The notes below the pieces were generated by a model, which was given only the letters and a program-made list of their open reading frames with translations, searched no databases and had not been told where the DNA came from. Positions 54,653-63,429 of a stretch of 64,000 nucleotides of DNA are shown one piece after another (positions within the stretch are counted from its first letter, which is position 1; each line of letters begins with the position of its first letter). The DNA is from Pandoraea faecigallinarum (GTDB lineage: Bacteria > Pseudomonadota > Gammaproteobacteria > Burkholderiales > Burkholderiaceae). Made by a program: the position numbers and the translations under genes. The stretch is from assembly GCF_001029105.3 (NCBI RefSeq), contig NZ_CP011807.3, forward strand, positions 3,844,001 to 3,908,000, in the 5' to 3' direction.

Positions 54653-54684
54653 GCCCGTTCGCATGACGTAAGCGCCAGCGCATG

Positions 54685-54723
54685 AAAAAACCCCGCCGGG
54701 TCGCTCGATCCGGCGGGGTTTCA
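54685..54723. terminator. Bidirectional terminator
   Basis: AACCCCGCCGG (54689-54699) and CCGGCGGGGTT (54710-54720) form a perfect 11-bp stem with a ten-base loop, with A run on one side and T run on the other. It serves both the nitroreductase gene and the convergent RND operon. Confidence 0.88.
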
Positions 54724-54752
54724 TTTGGTGCCCGACACGCGGCGATGCGGCC

Positions 54753-56216
54753 TCAGGACGCCTCGGTCTGCGGTGTCCAGCCGCCCCCCAGCGCGCGGTA
54801 CAGCGCCACGTGGTTGATCAGCACACGCTGCTTCACGTCGATCAACTGCTGCGCCGCCTGGAACTCGCTGCGTTGCGCGTCGAGCAATTCCAGATAGCTC
54901 GCCACGCCGTTCGCATAGCGACGTTGCGCCAGGTGCAGCCGCTCGCGCTCGCCGTCCGACACCCGCTTCTGCGCTTCGAGCTGGCGGGCGAGCAGTTGCT
55001 GCGCCGCGAGCGCGTCGTTGACTTCGGTGAAGGCCGTCTGAATGGCGCGCTCATACGAGACCACCGCCATTTCCTTGCGCACGTTCGCCAGATTCAGCCC
55101 CTGAATGTTGCGTCCGCCTTCGAAGATCGGCACGGTGATCTGTGGCAGAAACGACCACACTCCGGTGCCCGCACCGAACAAGTCGGAAAAGCGTGAACTG
55201 GCCGTGCCAATCTCCGTCGTCAGCTTGATGGACGGGAAGAACGCCGCGCGAGCTGCGCCGATGTTGGCATTCGCGCCGCGCAGCCTGGCTTCGGCCAGAC
55301 GAATATCCGGACGGCGCATCAGCAGCGACGACGGCAGCCCGGCGGCGACCGGCACGACGAACGCGCTGTCGAGCGACGTCTGCGTGTACGGCCGCGTGGC
55401 CACGTCGCCGGTCAGCACCTGCAACACGTGCACGATCTCGCTGCGTTGACGCTCACGCTCGGCAAACGCGGCGCGCGCTACCTCGACCTGCGTCGTCTCC
55501 GTGTTGAGATCGAGACCGTCGATCAGTCCGCGCTCGGCGCGCAGACGAATCACCTTCATGCCCGCCTCGCGCGCTGCCAGCACCTTGAGCGCGTAAGCGC
55601 TCTGCTCGTTGGCGGCAATCAGACCGATGTACGCTGTCGCGACTTCCGCCACGAGGCTGACCTGCGCGGCGCGTTGCGCCTCTTCGCTCGCCAGATACTC
55701 CTGCAATGCGGCGTCACGCAGACTGCGCACGCGCCCGAAGAAGTCGAGCTCGAACGCGCTCACGCCCACGATCGCCCGCACGTCGTTCGCGACATATCCG
55801 CCCGGCATACTGCTCGTGCCCTCGGGCAGTCCGGCCGAGCCGGAGTAGCGCTGACGGGAGAACGCGCCGCCCGCCTGCACGCCCGGCAGCAGATTCGCAC
55901 CTTCGATGCCATACAACGCCCGAGCCTCCTGCACGCGCAACGACGCGAGACGCAGATCGCGATTCTGTGCAAGCGCCTTGCGAATCAGCCCCTGCAATTG
56001 CGGATCGGTGAAGACCTCCGCCCAGTCCGCCTGCGCCGAAAGCGGGGCGGCGAGCGCGAGTTGTGCGTCGCCGCGCGGCGGCACGGCTTCGTAGGTTGTG
56101 GGCACCGGCGCCGCCGGACGCTCGTAAGTCGGCGCGAGCGTACATCCGCCAAGCAGTGCAAAGAAGCACGCCGCGCCAATGGTCATCCCGCGCAGGCGGG
56201 CTCGAAACTTCGTCAT
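54753..56216 (-). CDS. RND efflux outer-membrane lipoprotein (NodT family)
   Basis: The 487-aa protein has a lipoprotein signal (FFALLGGCTLAP) and two outer-membrane efflux repeats (WAEVFTDPQLQGLIRKALA, RRPDIRLAEARLRGANANIG). It is the TolC/OprM-like duct of the tripartite pump. Its start overlaps the end of the pump gene by 4 bp. Confidence 0.93.
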   Translation of the reverse strand: MTKFRARLRGMTIGAACFFALLGGCTLAPTYERPAAPVPTTYEAVPPRGDAQLALAAPLSAQADWAEVFTDPQLQGLIRKALAQNRDLRLASLRVQEARALYGIEGANLLPGVQAGGAFSRQRYSGSAGLPEGTSSMPGGYVANDVRAIVGVSAFELDFFGRVRSLRDAALQEYLASEEAQRAAQVSLVAEVATAYIGLIAANEQSAYALKVLAAREAGMKVIRLRAERGLIDGLDLNTETTQVEVARAAFAERERQRSEIVHVLQVLTGDVATRPYTQTSLDSAFVVPVAAGLPSSLLMRRPDIRLAEARLRGANANIGAARAAFFPSIKLTTEIGTASSRFSDLFGAGTGVWSFLPQITVPIFEGGRNIQGLNLANVRKEMAVVSYERAIQTAFTEVNDALAAQQLLARQLEAQKRVSDGERERLHLAQRRYANGVASYLELLDAQRSEFQAAQQLIDVKQRVLINHVALYRALGGGWTPQTEAS

Positions 56217-59200
56217 ACCTTCCCCTCGACAGCCGGTGCAGCGTCACGCGGCGCATGGTGACCCTCACCGCCCCGATCACCGTCCTTGCCGTCCTTGCCG
56301 TCCTTGCCGTCCTTGCCGTCCTTGCCGTTCCTTCCATGCACTCCATCCCGCCCCGGGTTGCCGCGCTTGTGCGGGCGACGCACGAAGCGGCCGACGATCA
56401 GGAAGAACAGCGGCACCAGAAAAATCGCCAGCACAGTGGCCGTCACGATCCCGCCGAGCACCGCGACACCGATGGCGCGCTGCGCCCCCGAGGCCGGCCC
56501 CGACGCAATGGCCAGCGGCACCACGCCGAAGCCGAACGCCAGCGAGGTCATGACGATGGGACGCAGACGCAGGCGAGCCGCTTGCACCGCGGCCTCAAGC
56601 CACCCCATGCCCTGCTTCGTCAGATCATTGGCGACTTCCACGATCAGAATGGCGTTCTTCGCCGACAGACCGATGGTCGCGATCAGCCCCACCTTGAAAT
56701 AGATGTCGTTGGGCATGCCGAGCAGACTGACCGCACCAAGCGCGCCGATCACGCCCAGCGGCACGACCATGATGACCGCCGCCGGGATCGCCCAGCTCTC
56801 ATAGAGCGCCGCGAGCGCGAGGAACACAACCAGCACCGACAATGCGAACAGCATCGGAGCCTGCGCGCCCGAGTCACGCTCTTCGAGCGACTGACCGCTC
56901 CACTCGTAACCGATGCCGGCCGGCATCGCGGCCATCAAGCGCTCCATGCGGGCCATGGCCTCGCCACTGCTCCTGCCAGGCGCGGCTTCGCCCTGAATCG
57001 TGAACGAGGGATAGCCGTTGTAGCGCTTGAGCTGCGGCGAGCCGAGCTTCCACTGGAGCGTGACGAAGGCCGAGAGCGGCACCATCTCGCCATTGGCGTT
57101 GCGCACGCGCAGATTGCCGACATCTTCCGGACTCACGCGCTGACGCCCATCCGACTGCACCAGCACGCGGCGATTTTCCGCACCCAGCATGAAGTCGCCC
57201 ACGTAATCCGAGCCGAACATCGTCGCGAGCGTGGTATTCACGTCGTCCATGCCGACCTGGAGCGCTTCCATTTTGCGGCGGTCGATGCTCACGTCGACCT
57301 GCGGCACGTCGCCCTGGCCGGCGAAAATCACGTTCTTGAGCACAGGGTCCTTCGCCGCCTCGCGCAGCAGGTCGTCACGCGCCGCAGTGAACACCTCCTT
57401 GCCCACCCCCGCGCGATCCTGCAAACGCAGGTTGAAGCCGTTCGACGAGCCGAGTTCCGGCAGCGCCGGGCTGTTCATCGCAATCATCATGCGATCGGGC
57501 TGACCGGCAAACTTCTCGTTGACGCGATCGACAATGGCATTCACGCCGTCATGCGTGGACGTGCGTTCGCGCCAGTCCTTGAGCGTGACGTACAGCATGC
57601 CGCCGCCCGGCCCCGCGCCGAACTCGTTCCATCCGCCCAGCACGAACACGTGTTTGACCGGCTCGTTCTGCATCAAATAGTGCTCGATGCGCTTGAGCGC
57701 CGTCATCGCTTCGGGCAACGTGGCCCCCTGCGGCTCCGACGCCATCACCATGAAGCTGCCTGTGTCCTCCTCCGGAATGAAGGCGGACGGCAGGCGCATG
57801 AACGCCAGGGGCACTGCGACCAGCACCAGACCGTACACCAGCATCGCGCGCCACGGGCGACGCAGCGTCTTGTCCACCGAGCGCGTGTAGCGCTCGGTCC
57901 CCACCGCGAACGTGCGGTTGAACCAGCCGAAGAAGCCGCGCTTCTCGTGATGGTCCACGGCAATCGGACGCAGCAGCGTGGCGCACAGCGCCGGCGTGAG
58001 CGAAAGCGCAAGGAACGCCGAGAACCCGATGGAGACCGCGAGCGTTACGGCGAACTGCCGGTAGATGTTGCCCACGGCGCCGGAGAAGAACGCCATCGGC
58101 ACGAACACCGTCACCAGCACCACCGTAATGCCCACGATGGCTCCGCTGATCTGCTGCATCGCCTTGACCGTGGCGGCGTAGGGCGTGAGCCCCTCCTCGA
58201 CCATGATGCGCTCGGTGTTCTCGACCACGACGATAGCGTCGTCCACCAGAATGCCGATGGCGAGCACCATGCCGAACATCGTCAGCGTGTTGATCGAGTA
58301 GCCGAGTCCCAGCAACACGCCGAACGTGCCGAGCAGCGCGACCGGCACGACGAGTGTCGGGATCAGCGTGGCGCGCAGGTTCTGCATGAACAGATACATC
58401 ACGAGGAACACGAGCACGATGGCTTCGAGCAGCGTCTTCACCACCTTCTGGATCGAGACCTTCACGAACGAGGCAGTCTCGTAGGGCATCTGATATTCGA
58501 CACCCGCCGGAAACAGCTTCGCCTGCTCGTCCATCACCTGACGCACGGCCTTCATCACCTCGACGGCGTTCGAGCCTGCCGCGAGCTTGATGCCCATGGC
58601 GGTCGCAGGCATGCCGTCGACGCGTGCCGAGTAGTTGTAGTCGGACGCGCCCAGTTCCACGCGCGCCACGTCGCCCAGCCTGATGGCCGAGCCGTCCGCA
58701 CGCACGCGCAGCGGAATGTTCGCGAACTCCTCCGGTGTCGACAACGCGCTGTCGGAGACCACGTTGGCGTTGATGGGCGCGGACGCCGGAGTCGACCCCG
58801 CACCGAGGTCGCCGATGGTCACACGCGCATTGTAGGCACGCACCCTGGACACGATGTCCGACGCGCCAAGGTCGAGCGCCACGAGTTTCGCGGGATCCGG
58901 CCAGATGCGGATCGCCTTCTCGGTGCCCCAGAACTGCACCTGACCGACGCCGGGCACGCGCTTGAGCTGGTTCATCACCTGCGACGCGGCGATCTCGCCC
59001 AGATCGAACTCGTCCACGGCCGGGTTGCGCGAGGACAGCGTGACGACCATATGGATGTTGTCGGCGGCCCGCTCGACCTTCACGCCATAGCGGCGCACGA
59101 CTTCGGGCAGGCGCGATTCGACCGTCTTCAAACGGTTCTGCACTTCAACCGCCGCCAGATCGAGGCTGGTGCCCTGGCGGAACGTGAGGTTGACGGACGA

Positions 59201-59458
59201 TTCGCCGTTACCGCTCGTGGCCGACGTATACATCAGGCCGGGCGCGCCGTTCATCTGACGTTCGATGATGGCCGTGACGGAATCTTCGACCACCTTCGCC
59301 GAAGCGCCCGGGTAGCTGCTCCACACGCTCACCATCGGCGGCGCGATGTCCGGGTATTGCGCCACCGGCAAAGCCCGGATCGCGAGCACGCCCACGAGTG
59401 TGATCATTAGCGAGATCACCCAGGCAAAGACCGGGCGATCGATAAAGAAACGAGCCAT
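56213..59458 (-). CDS. RND multidrug efflux pump (HAE-1/AcrB type) with collagen-like tail
   Basis: The 1081-aa inner-membrane pump starts MARFFIDRPVFAWVISLMIT and has 12 transmembrane helices and two large periplasmic loops. The proton-relay Asp pair is in GILVDDAIVVVEN. It expels hydrophobic drugs with the adaptor and channel encoded beside it. Unusual: the C terminus ends in a Gly-X-Y run (GNPGRDGVHGRNGKDGKDGK, then more GKD, then GDRGG), about 35-40 cytoplasmic residues encoded by a 9-bp tandem repeat. AcrB-type pumps normally end soon after the last helix. Confidence 0.94.
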   Translation of the reverse strand: MARFFIDRPVFAWVISLMITLVGVLAIRALPVAQYPDIAPPMVSVWSSYPGASAKVVEDSVTAIIERQMNGAPGLMYTSATSGNGESSVNLTFRQGTSLDLAAVEVQNRLKTVESRLPEVVRRYGVKVERAADNIHMVVTLSSRNPAVDEFDLGEIAASQVMNQLKRVPGVGQVQFWGTEKAIRIWPDPAKLVALDLGASDIVSRVRAYNARVTIGDLGAGSTPASAPINANVVSDSALSTPEEFANIPLRVRADGSAIRLGDVARVELGASDYNYSARVDGMPATAMGIKLAAGSNAVEVMKAVRQVMDEQAKLFPAGVEYQMPYETASFVKVSIQKVVKTLLEAIVLVFLVMYLFMQNLRATLIPTLVVPVALLGTFGVLLGLGYSINTLTMFGMVLAIGILVDDAIVVVENTERIMVEEGLTPYAATVKAMQQISGAIVGITVVLVTVFVPMAFFSGAVGNIYRQFAVTLAVSIGFSAFLALSLTPALCATLLRPIAVDHHEKRGFFGWFNRTFAVGTERYTRSVDKTLRRPWRAMLVYGLVLVAVPLAFMRLPSAFIPEEDTGSFMVMASEPQGATLPEAMTALKRIEHYLMQNEPVKHVFVLGGWNEFGAGPGGGMLYVTLKDWRERTSTHDGVNAIVDRVNEKFAGQPDRMMIAMNSPALPELGSSNGFNLRLQDRAGVGKEVFTAARDDLLREAAKDPVLKNVIFAGQGDVPQVDVSIDRRKMEALQVGMDDVNTTLATMFGSDYVGDFMLGAENRRVLVQSDGRQRVSPEDVGNLRVRNANGEMVPLSAFVTLQWKLGSPQLKRYNGYPSFTIQGEAAPGRSSGEAMARMERLMAAMPAGIGYEWSGQSLEERDSGAQAPMLFALSVLVVFLALAALYESWAIPAAVIMVVPLGVIGALGAVSLLGMPNDIYFKVGLIATIGLSAKNAILIVEVANDLTKQGMGWLEAAVQAARLRLRPIVMTSLAFGFGVVPLAIASGPASGAQRAIGVAVLGGIVTATVLAIFLVPLFFLIVGRFVRRPHKRGNPGRDGVHGRNGKDGKDGKDGKDGKDGDRGGEGHHAPRDAAPAVEGKV
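56282..56326 (-). repeat. 9-bp minisatellite in the RND pump gene
   Basis: Five exact copies of GTCCTTGCC (plus strand) encode five Gly-Lys-Asp triplets in the pump tail, followed by a degenerate sixth copy. As a multiple of three, copy-number change would vary tail length without a frameshift. Confidence 0.9.
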
Positions 59459-59460
59459 TG

Positions 59461-60798
59461 TCAGTGCGTCTCCGCTTGGGAGGCCGGACCGGCGCGCGCA
59501 GGCTCGACCGGTGCAGCGTTGTTTTGCGTTCCGGTGCCGGGCGTCCTGTCGGACGTATTGCCGGCGGTATTGCCAGAGGCATTGCCGGAGGTATTTCCGG
59601 ACGTTTTGGCGGACGTTTTACCCGTCCCCGCCGCGGCGCCGGCGTCCGCCTTGATCCTGACCTGCATGCCGTCCGAGAATTGCGCGACGTTCTGCACGAT
59701 CACGTGCTCGCCGCCCTTGAGGCCTTCCGTCACGAGCCATTCGCGAGCGTCGATCGCTTCGGCGCGAACCTTCCTGTCGTGGACCTTGCCCTGCGTATCG
59801 ACAACGCGCACGATCGCGCCTTCGCCGGTGCGGGTCAGCGACTCGCGCGGCACCCGGACGACGTTCGGGTTCACCGCGCCCTGCATGCGCACCTGCACAA
59901 AGGCGCCGGGCAGCAACACACCGTCCGGGTTCGGCAGCAAGGCGCGCATGGCGATGGTGTCCGTACCGGGATCGACAGCCAGATCGGTGAACAGCAGCTT
60001 GCCGGGCAGCGCGTACTCACGGCCATCGGGCAGCGTCACATGAACCTGCGGCGCCGAGGCCTCGTTGCCATGCTGCAACTTGCCCGCGCGCAGGTCGCGC
60101 GTCATGGCGTACACCTGGGCAGCCGGCTGCGAGAAGTTCACGTAGATCGGATCGATCTGCTCCACGCGCGTGAGCAACGTGGGCGAGTCGAGGCCGACCA
60201 GCGCGCCTTCGGTGACTTCGGCGCGGCGCACCCGTCCGGCAATGGGCGACGTGACGCTCGTGTAGCCGAGGTTGAGTTCCGCCTTGCGCACTTCCGCGCG
60301 CGCGGCGAGCACTTCGGCGCGCGTACGCGCTTCGGCCGCACGCGCTTCGGCATCTTCCCGGGCGCTGATTGCATGCGATTCGAGCAGACCGCGATAGCGC
60401 TCGATCTTGTCGCGCGCCGAATCGTGTTCGGCCTGCGCCTTCGCGAGCGCGCCACGCGCGGCGTCGAGCGCGGCGGATAGCGGCTGCGGGTCGATGCGGA
60501 ACAGCACTTCGCCCCGGGCGACCGTCTGCCCTTCCCGATACTTGCGCTCGACGATCACGCCGCCGGCCCGCGCACGCACGTCGGCACTGCGGTAGGCCTC
60601 CAGACGTCCAGGCTGCCGGGTCGTGAGCGGTTCCGCGCGACGCTCGACCGTGCGCACGACGGCCTCCGGCGTGGCGTCCGCCGTCTCTTTCTTGCCACGC
60701 TCCGAACAGGCGGAGAGCAGGACAACGCTGGCGATCAGACCGGTGGATACACCAGTCAGTACTCCGAAACGGGTTCGGCAATCGATTTTCGATGACAT
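59461..60798 (-). CDS. RND periplasmic adaptor lipoprotein
   Basis: The 445-aa adaptor has a lipoprotein signal (VVLLSACSERG) and the lipoyl/coiled-coil/barrel architecture of the MFP family (EAYRSADVRARAGGVIVERK, YTSVTSPIAGRVRRAEVTEG). The C terminus is a low-complexity Thr/Ser/Gly/Asn tail (SGNTSGNASGNTAGNT) from imperfect 12-bp repeats at about 59545-59625. It joins the pump to the outer-membrane channel. First gene of the operon, 2 bp before the pump gene. Confidence 0.93.
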   Translation of the reverse strand: MSSKIDCRTRFGVLTGVSTGLIASVVLLSACSERGKKETADATPEAVVRTVERRAEPLTTRQPGRLEAYRSADVRARAGGVIVERKYREGQTVARGEVLFRIDPQPLSAALDAARGALAKAQAEHDSARDKIERYRGLLESHAISAREDAEARAAEARTRAEVLAARAEVRKAELNLGYTSVTSPIAGRVRRAEVTEGALVGLDSPTLLTRVEQIDPIYVNFSQPAAQVYAMTRDLRAGKLQHGNEASAPQVHVTLPDGREYALPGKLLFTDLAVDPGTDTIAMRALLPNPDGVLLPGAFVQVRMQGAVNPNVVRVPRESLTRTGEGAIVRVVDTQGKVHDRKVRAEAIDAREWLVTEGLKGGEHVIVQNVAQFSDGMQVRIKADAGAAAGTGKTSAKTSGNTSGNASGNTAGNTSDRTPGTGTQNNAAPVEPARAGPASQAETH

Positions 60799-60975
60799 GT
60801 AAGTACGTTTGATTTACGACATCCGGTCAGGGGTGTCGAAGCCGCGTTCGGTGCGCGGCGTCGAGCGATGGCTGGCGCGATACGCCAGCGATGGGAGAAC
60901 CGGGGGGCAGAGAAGCGCGATTCTGCCGTGAAAACCATGTTAGAAAAAGTTGGAACCTATCTATAGAATGGATGA

Positions 60976-61848
60976 ATGAACTGGACCATAGAACAATTAC
61001 GCTACTTTGTGGCGGCAGCGGAAGAAGGCTCGATATCCGCTGCCGCCCGTCGTCTGGGCAAGGCGCAGTCGGCGGTGAGTACGGCGATTTCGCTGCTCGA
61101 AGCCGATTTGGGATTTGAACTATTCGATCGCAGCCGTCGCAATGCGCGCCTCACCGATCAGGGCGAGGTCATGCTCCTCGAAGCCAAGGAACTGCTGCGC
61201 CAGGCCGAAGGGCTCAATCACCGGGCGAACGCGCTGGCATTCGGCGAGCAGCCTCAGTTGTCCCTGGCGCTCGACGAGGCGCTGCCATACCAGGCCGTCA
61301 GCGAACTGGTGCGCGACCTCGCCTATCAGTTCGCGTATCTGGAACTGACACTGCTTAACGGCACGTCGACGGAAGTTGCCGAATACGTGGAAAAGCAGCG
61401 CGCGGACATCGGCTTTCACGTGGATCGCGGCGCGATCTCCTCGGCGTTGGGTCACAAGTATGTCGGCTCGGCCGTGCAGGGCGTCTTCGTGGCGGGCGAC
61501 CATCCTCTGGCGTACCGCGATCAGGTCACGCGCGGCGATCTCGCCAAATATCGGCAGATTCTGTTGCAGATGGACGACATCACACCGCTGCAACTGAGCC
61601 CATCGATCTGGCGCGCCGACAGTTCGTACGTCATCGCCAGCATGGTCGTCGACAAACTCGGCTGGGCCGTGCTGCCCATCGATATTGCGGAATACGAAGA
61701 TCTTCACGAGCTTCGCTGCGACGATCTCGGATTACCTCAGCTTCCTGTGCGAATGCTATGGCGCTTCGGTCGCGAGCCGAACGACGTGATGCGCTGGTGC
61801 GAAGCGCGCTTTGCCGAGTTGTTGCGCGCGAGTACCAACGAAGCCTGA
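60976..61848 (+). CDS. LysR-family regulator divergent from the RND operon
   Basis: The 290-aa LysR protein has MNWTIEQLRYFVAAAEEGSI and LGKAQSAVSTAISLLEADLG, then a complete effector domain ending WRFGREPNDVMRW. It is divergent from the adaptor gene with 177 bp between, which makes it the likely regulator of the pump. A TATAGAAT-type -10 lies just before its ATG. Confidence 0.9.
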   Translation: MNWTIEQLRYFVAAAEEGSISAAARRLGKAQSAVSTAISLLEADLGFELFDRSRRNARLTDQGEVMLLEAKELLRQAEGLNHRANALAFGEQPQLSLALDEALPYQAVSELVRDLAYQFAYLELTLLNGTSTEVAEYVEKQRADIGFHVDRGAISSALGHKYVGSAVQGVFVAGDHPLAYRDQVTRGDLAKYRQILLQMDDITPLQLSPSIWRADSSYVIASMVVDKLGWAVLPIDIAEYEDLHELRCDDLGLPQLPVRMLWRFGREPNDVMRWCEARFAELLRASTNEA

Positions 61849-62017
61849 CAGCATGGCAAGGCAGGGGGGCGCGCATGCGGGTAAAGGAATGCCCGGGCCG
61901 CGAACCGTCGCCCGGACCATTTGTCGAACTGCCACACGACCGGGTTGGATTGACGTCACGGTGTGCGCGATGCCCCATGACACGGGCATCGCGCGGCATC
62001 GGAATGGAGAGGCCGGG

Positions 62018-62689
62018 ATGGCAAAACCTTCGAAGACCGCATGGTTCAATGCTGCAAGGAAGTGGGATTGCGGCACGGTCGCCGCATTATTGGGCGATGT
62101 CCCCGAACTGATCGCCGCCGTCGATCCGAAACATCGCACGGCGCTGCATCTGGCATGTTCGGTGCGCCCTTCCGAGACGGGCGGGCTGTTCGAGCCAAAT
62201 GGCCTGAAAACGGTCGAAACCCTCCTCGACGCGGGCGCGGCACTGGAGCACGTTGTCCCGATGCCCGGGAATGAAGGCGATTTTCAGGCGACGCCACTCT
62301 GGTACGCCGTCGCGCACGGCGAAAACCGCCCGCTGGTGGAATTCCTGCTACGGCGCGGCGCGAACCCGAGCTATTCGCTGTGGGCAGCCGTGTGGCGCGA
62401 CGACGACGCAATGTGCCGTTCGCTGCTCGAATTCACGCCGTCGCTGAATCTGCGCCTCCATGGGGAGACGCCGATGTTTTATGCGGCACGACTGCAACGG
62501 CTGGCAACGCTGCGCCTGCTGATCGACGCCGGCGCCGATCCGTCGATTGCCGACGACCGCGGGCGCGATTGCGTCGACATCGCCCGGGAGCGCCGGCTGC
62601 CGAGCGACATCGTGGAAATGCTTGAAGCCCTGCGCGAACGAGTCATTGCAGCGGACGATCACTCGGTATCGCGCCGCCGCAGCAAATAG
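62018..62689 (+). CDS. Ankyrin-repeat protein
   Basis: The 223-aa protein has several ankyrin repeats. The clearest are RTALHLACSVRPSETGGLFE with LKTVETLLDAGAALEHVV, TPLWYAVAHGENRPLVEFLL with RRGANPS, and TPMFYAARLQRLATLRLLID with AGADPSIADDRG. No signal peptide, membrane helix or enzymatic domain. It is a protein-protein interaction scaffold of unknown partner. GGAGAGG lies 5 nt before the ATG. The 3' end overlaps the convergent cobF gene by 31 bp. Confidence 0.82.
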   Translation: MAKPSKTAWFNAARKWDCGTVAALLGDVPELIAAVDPKHRTALHLACSVRPSETGGLFEPNGLKTVETLLDAGAALEHVVPMPGNEGDFQATPLWYAVAHGENRPLVEFLLRRGANPSYSLWAAVWRDDDAMCRSLLEFTPSLNLRLHGETPMFYAARLQRLATLRLLIDAGADPSIADDRGRDCVDIARERRLPSDIVEMLEALRERVIAADDHSVSRRRSK

Positions 62690-63429
62690 GTATCCATGAT
62701 CCAGCCGTGCGTGCGACGCGCCTCGTCGCGCACGCGCTCGATCTCGTCCATGACGTCGCGCAGCGGCCCCGAGATGAGAATCTCGTCGGGCGTGCCGACG
62801 TACGCGCCCCAAAAGATTTCAAGCGCTTCGTGTGCGAGACGCTTGTACGTGTGCTTCGCATCGAGCATCACGACGACAGTGTCCACGCCCGCGGGGAACC
62901 CATCGGCGATGCCGCGGGCGTTGGTAATCTCGATGGACTTGCCGATCCGGTTCAACGGGATGCGGTGCCGTGCGGCCAGTGCCTGCACACTGCTGATGCC
63001 GGGAATCACGTCGAACGCGAAAGTGTGGTTCCCCTGCGCACGGATGGCATCGAGAATGCGGATTGTGCTGTCGTAAAGCGACGGATCGCCCCACACGAGA
63101 AACGCACCGACTTCACCGTCTTGCAGTTCGTCCGAAATCAGACGCTCGTAGATCTGCTGCTTGTCGCGGTTCAGTTCGTCGACGGCCGTTCGGTAGTCGG
63201 CGTCCGATTCGTCGCGACGACGCTCGGGGCTCGTCGCCTGCACAATGCGGTAGTCGCGATCCGTAACGAACCGCTCGACGATGTGCTTGCGCAGCGCGAT
63301 CAGCTTTTCCTTCGCTACGCCCTTGTCCATCACGAAGAACACGTCGGCGCGGTTCATCGCCTCGATCGCCTGCACCGTTACGTAATCGGGATTGCCGGCA
63401 CCGATGCCGATCACCAGGAGATGCTTCAT
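62659..63429 (-). CDS. cobF: Precorrin-6A synthase (CobF)
   Basis: The 256-aa methyltransferase matches CobF: MKHLLVIGIGAGNPDYVTVQ, VWGDPSLYDSTIRILD and the SAM-binding VIPGISSVQALAARHRIPLN. CobF catalyses C1 methylation and deacetylation in the aerobic cobalamin pathway. Its ATG overlaps the stop of cobM by 4 bp. Confidence 0.93.
   Translation of the reverse strand: MKHLLVIGIGAGNPDYVTVQAIEAMNRADVFFVMDKGVAKEKLIALRKHIVERFVTDRDYRIVQATSPERRRDESDADYRTAVDELNRDKQQIYERLISDELQDGEVGAFLVWGDPSLYDSTIRILDAIRAQGNHTFAFDVIPGISSVQALAARHRIPLNRIGKSIEITNARGIADGFPAGVDTVVVMLDAKHTYKRLAHEALEIFWGAYVGTPDEILISGPLRDVMDEIERVRDEARRTHGWIMDTYLLRRRDTE

Noticed and set aside
53852..54724. N-terminal extension of the LysR gene at 52898 to a 608-codon protein
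   Set aside because: The extension is antisense to the nitroreductase gene and shows no domain; MNTLKNMRIF is the normal LysR start.
56063..59410. Long open frame (over 1,100 codons) on the plus strand
   Set aside because: It is the exact antisense of the RND pump gene, rich in His/Arg/Asp without domain motifs, as GC-rich antisense frames are.
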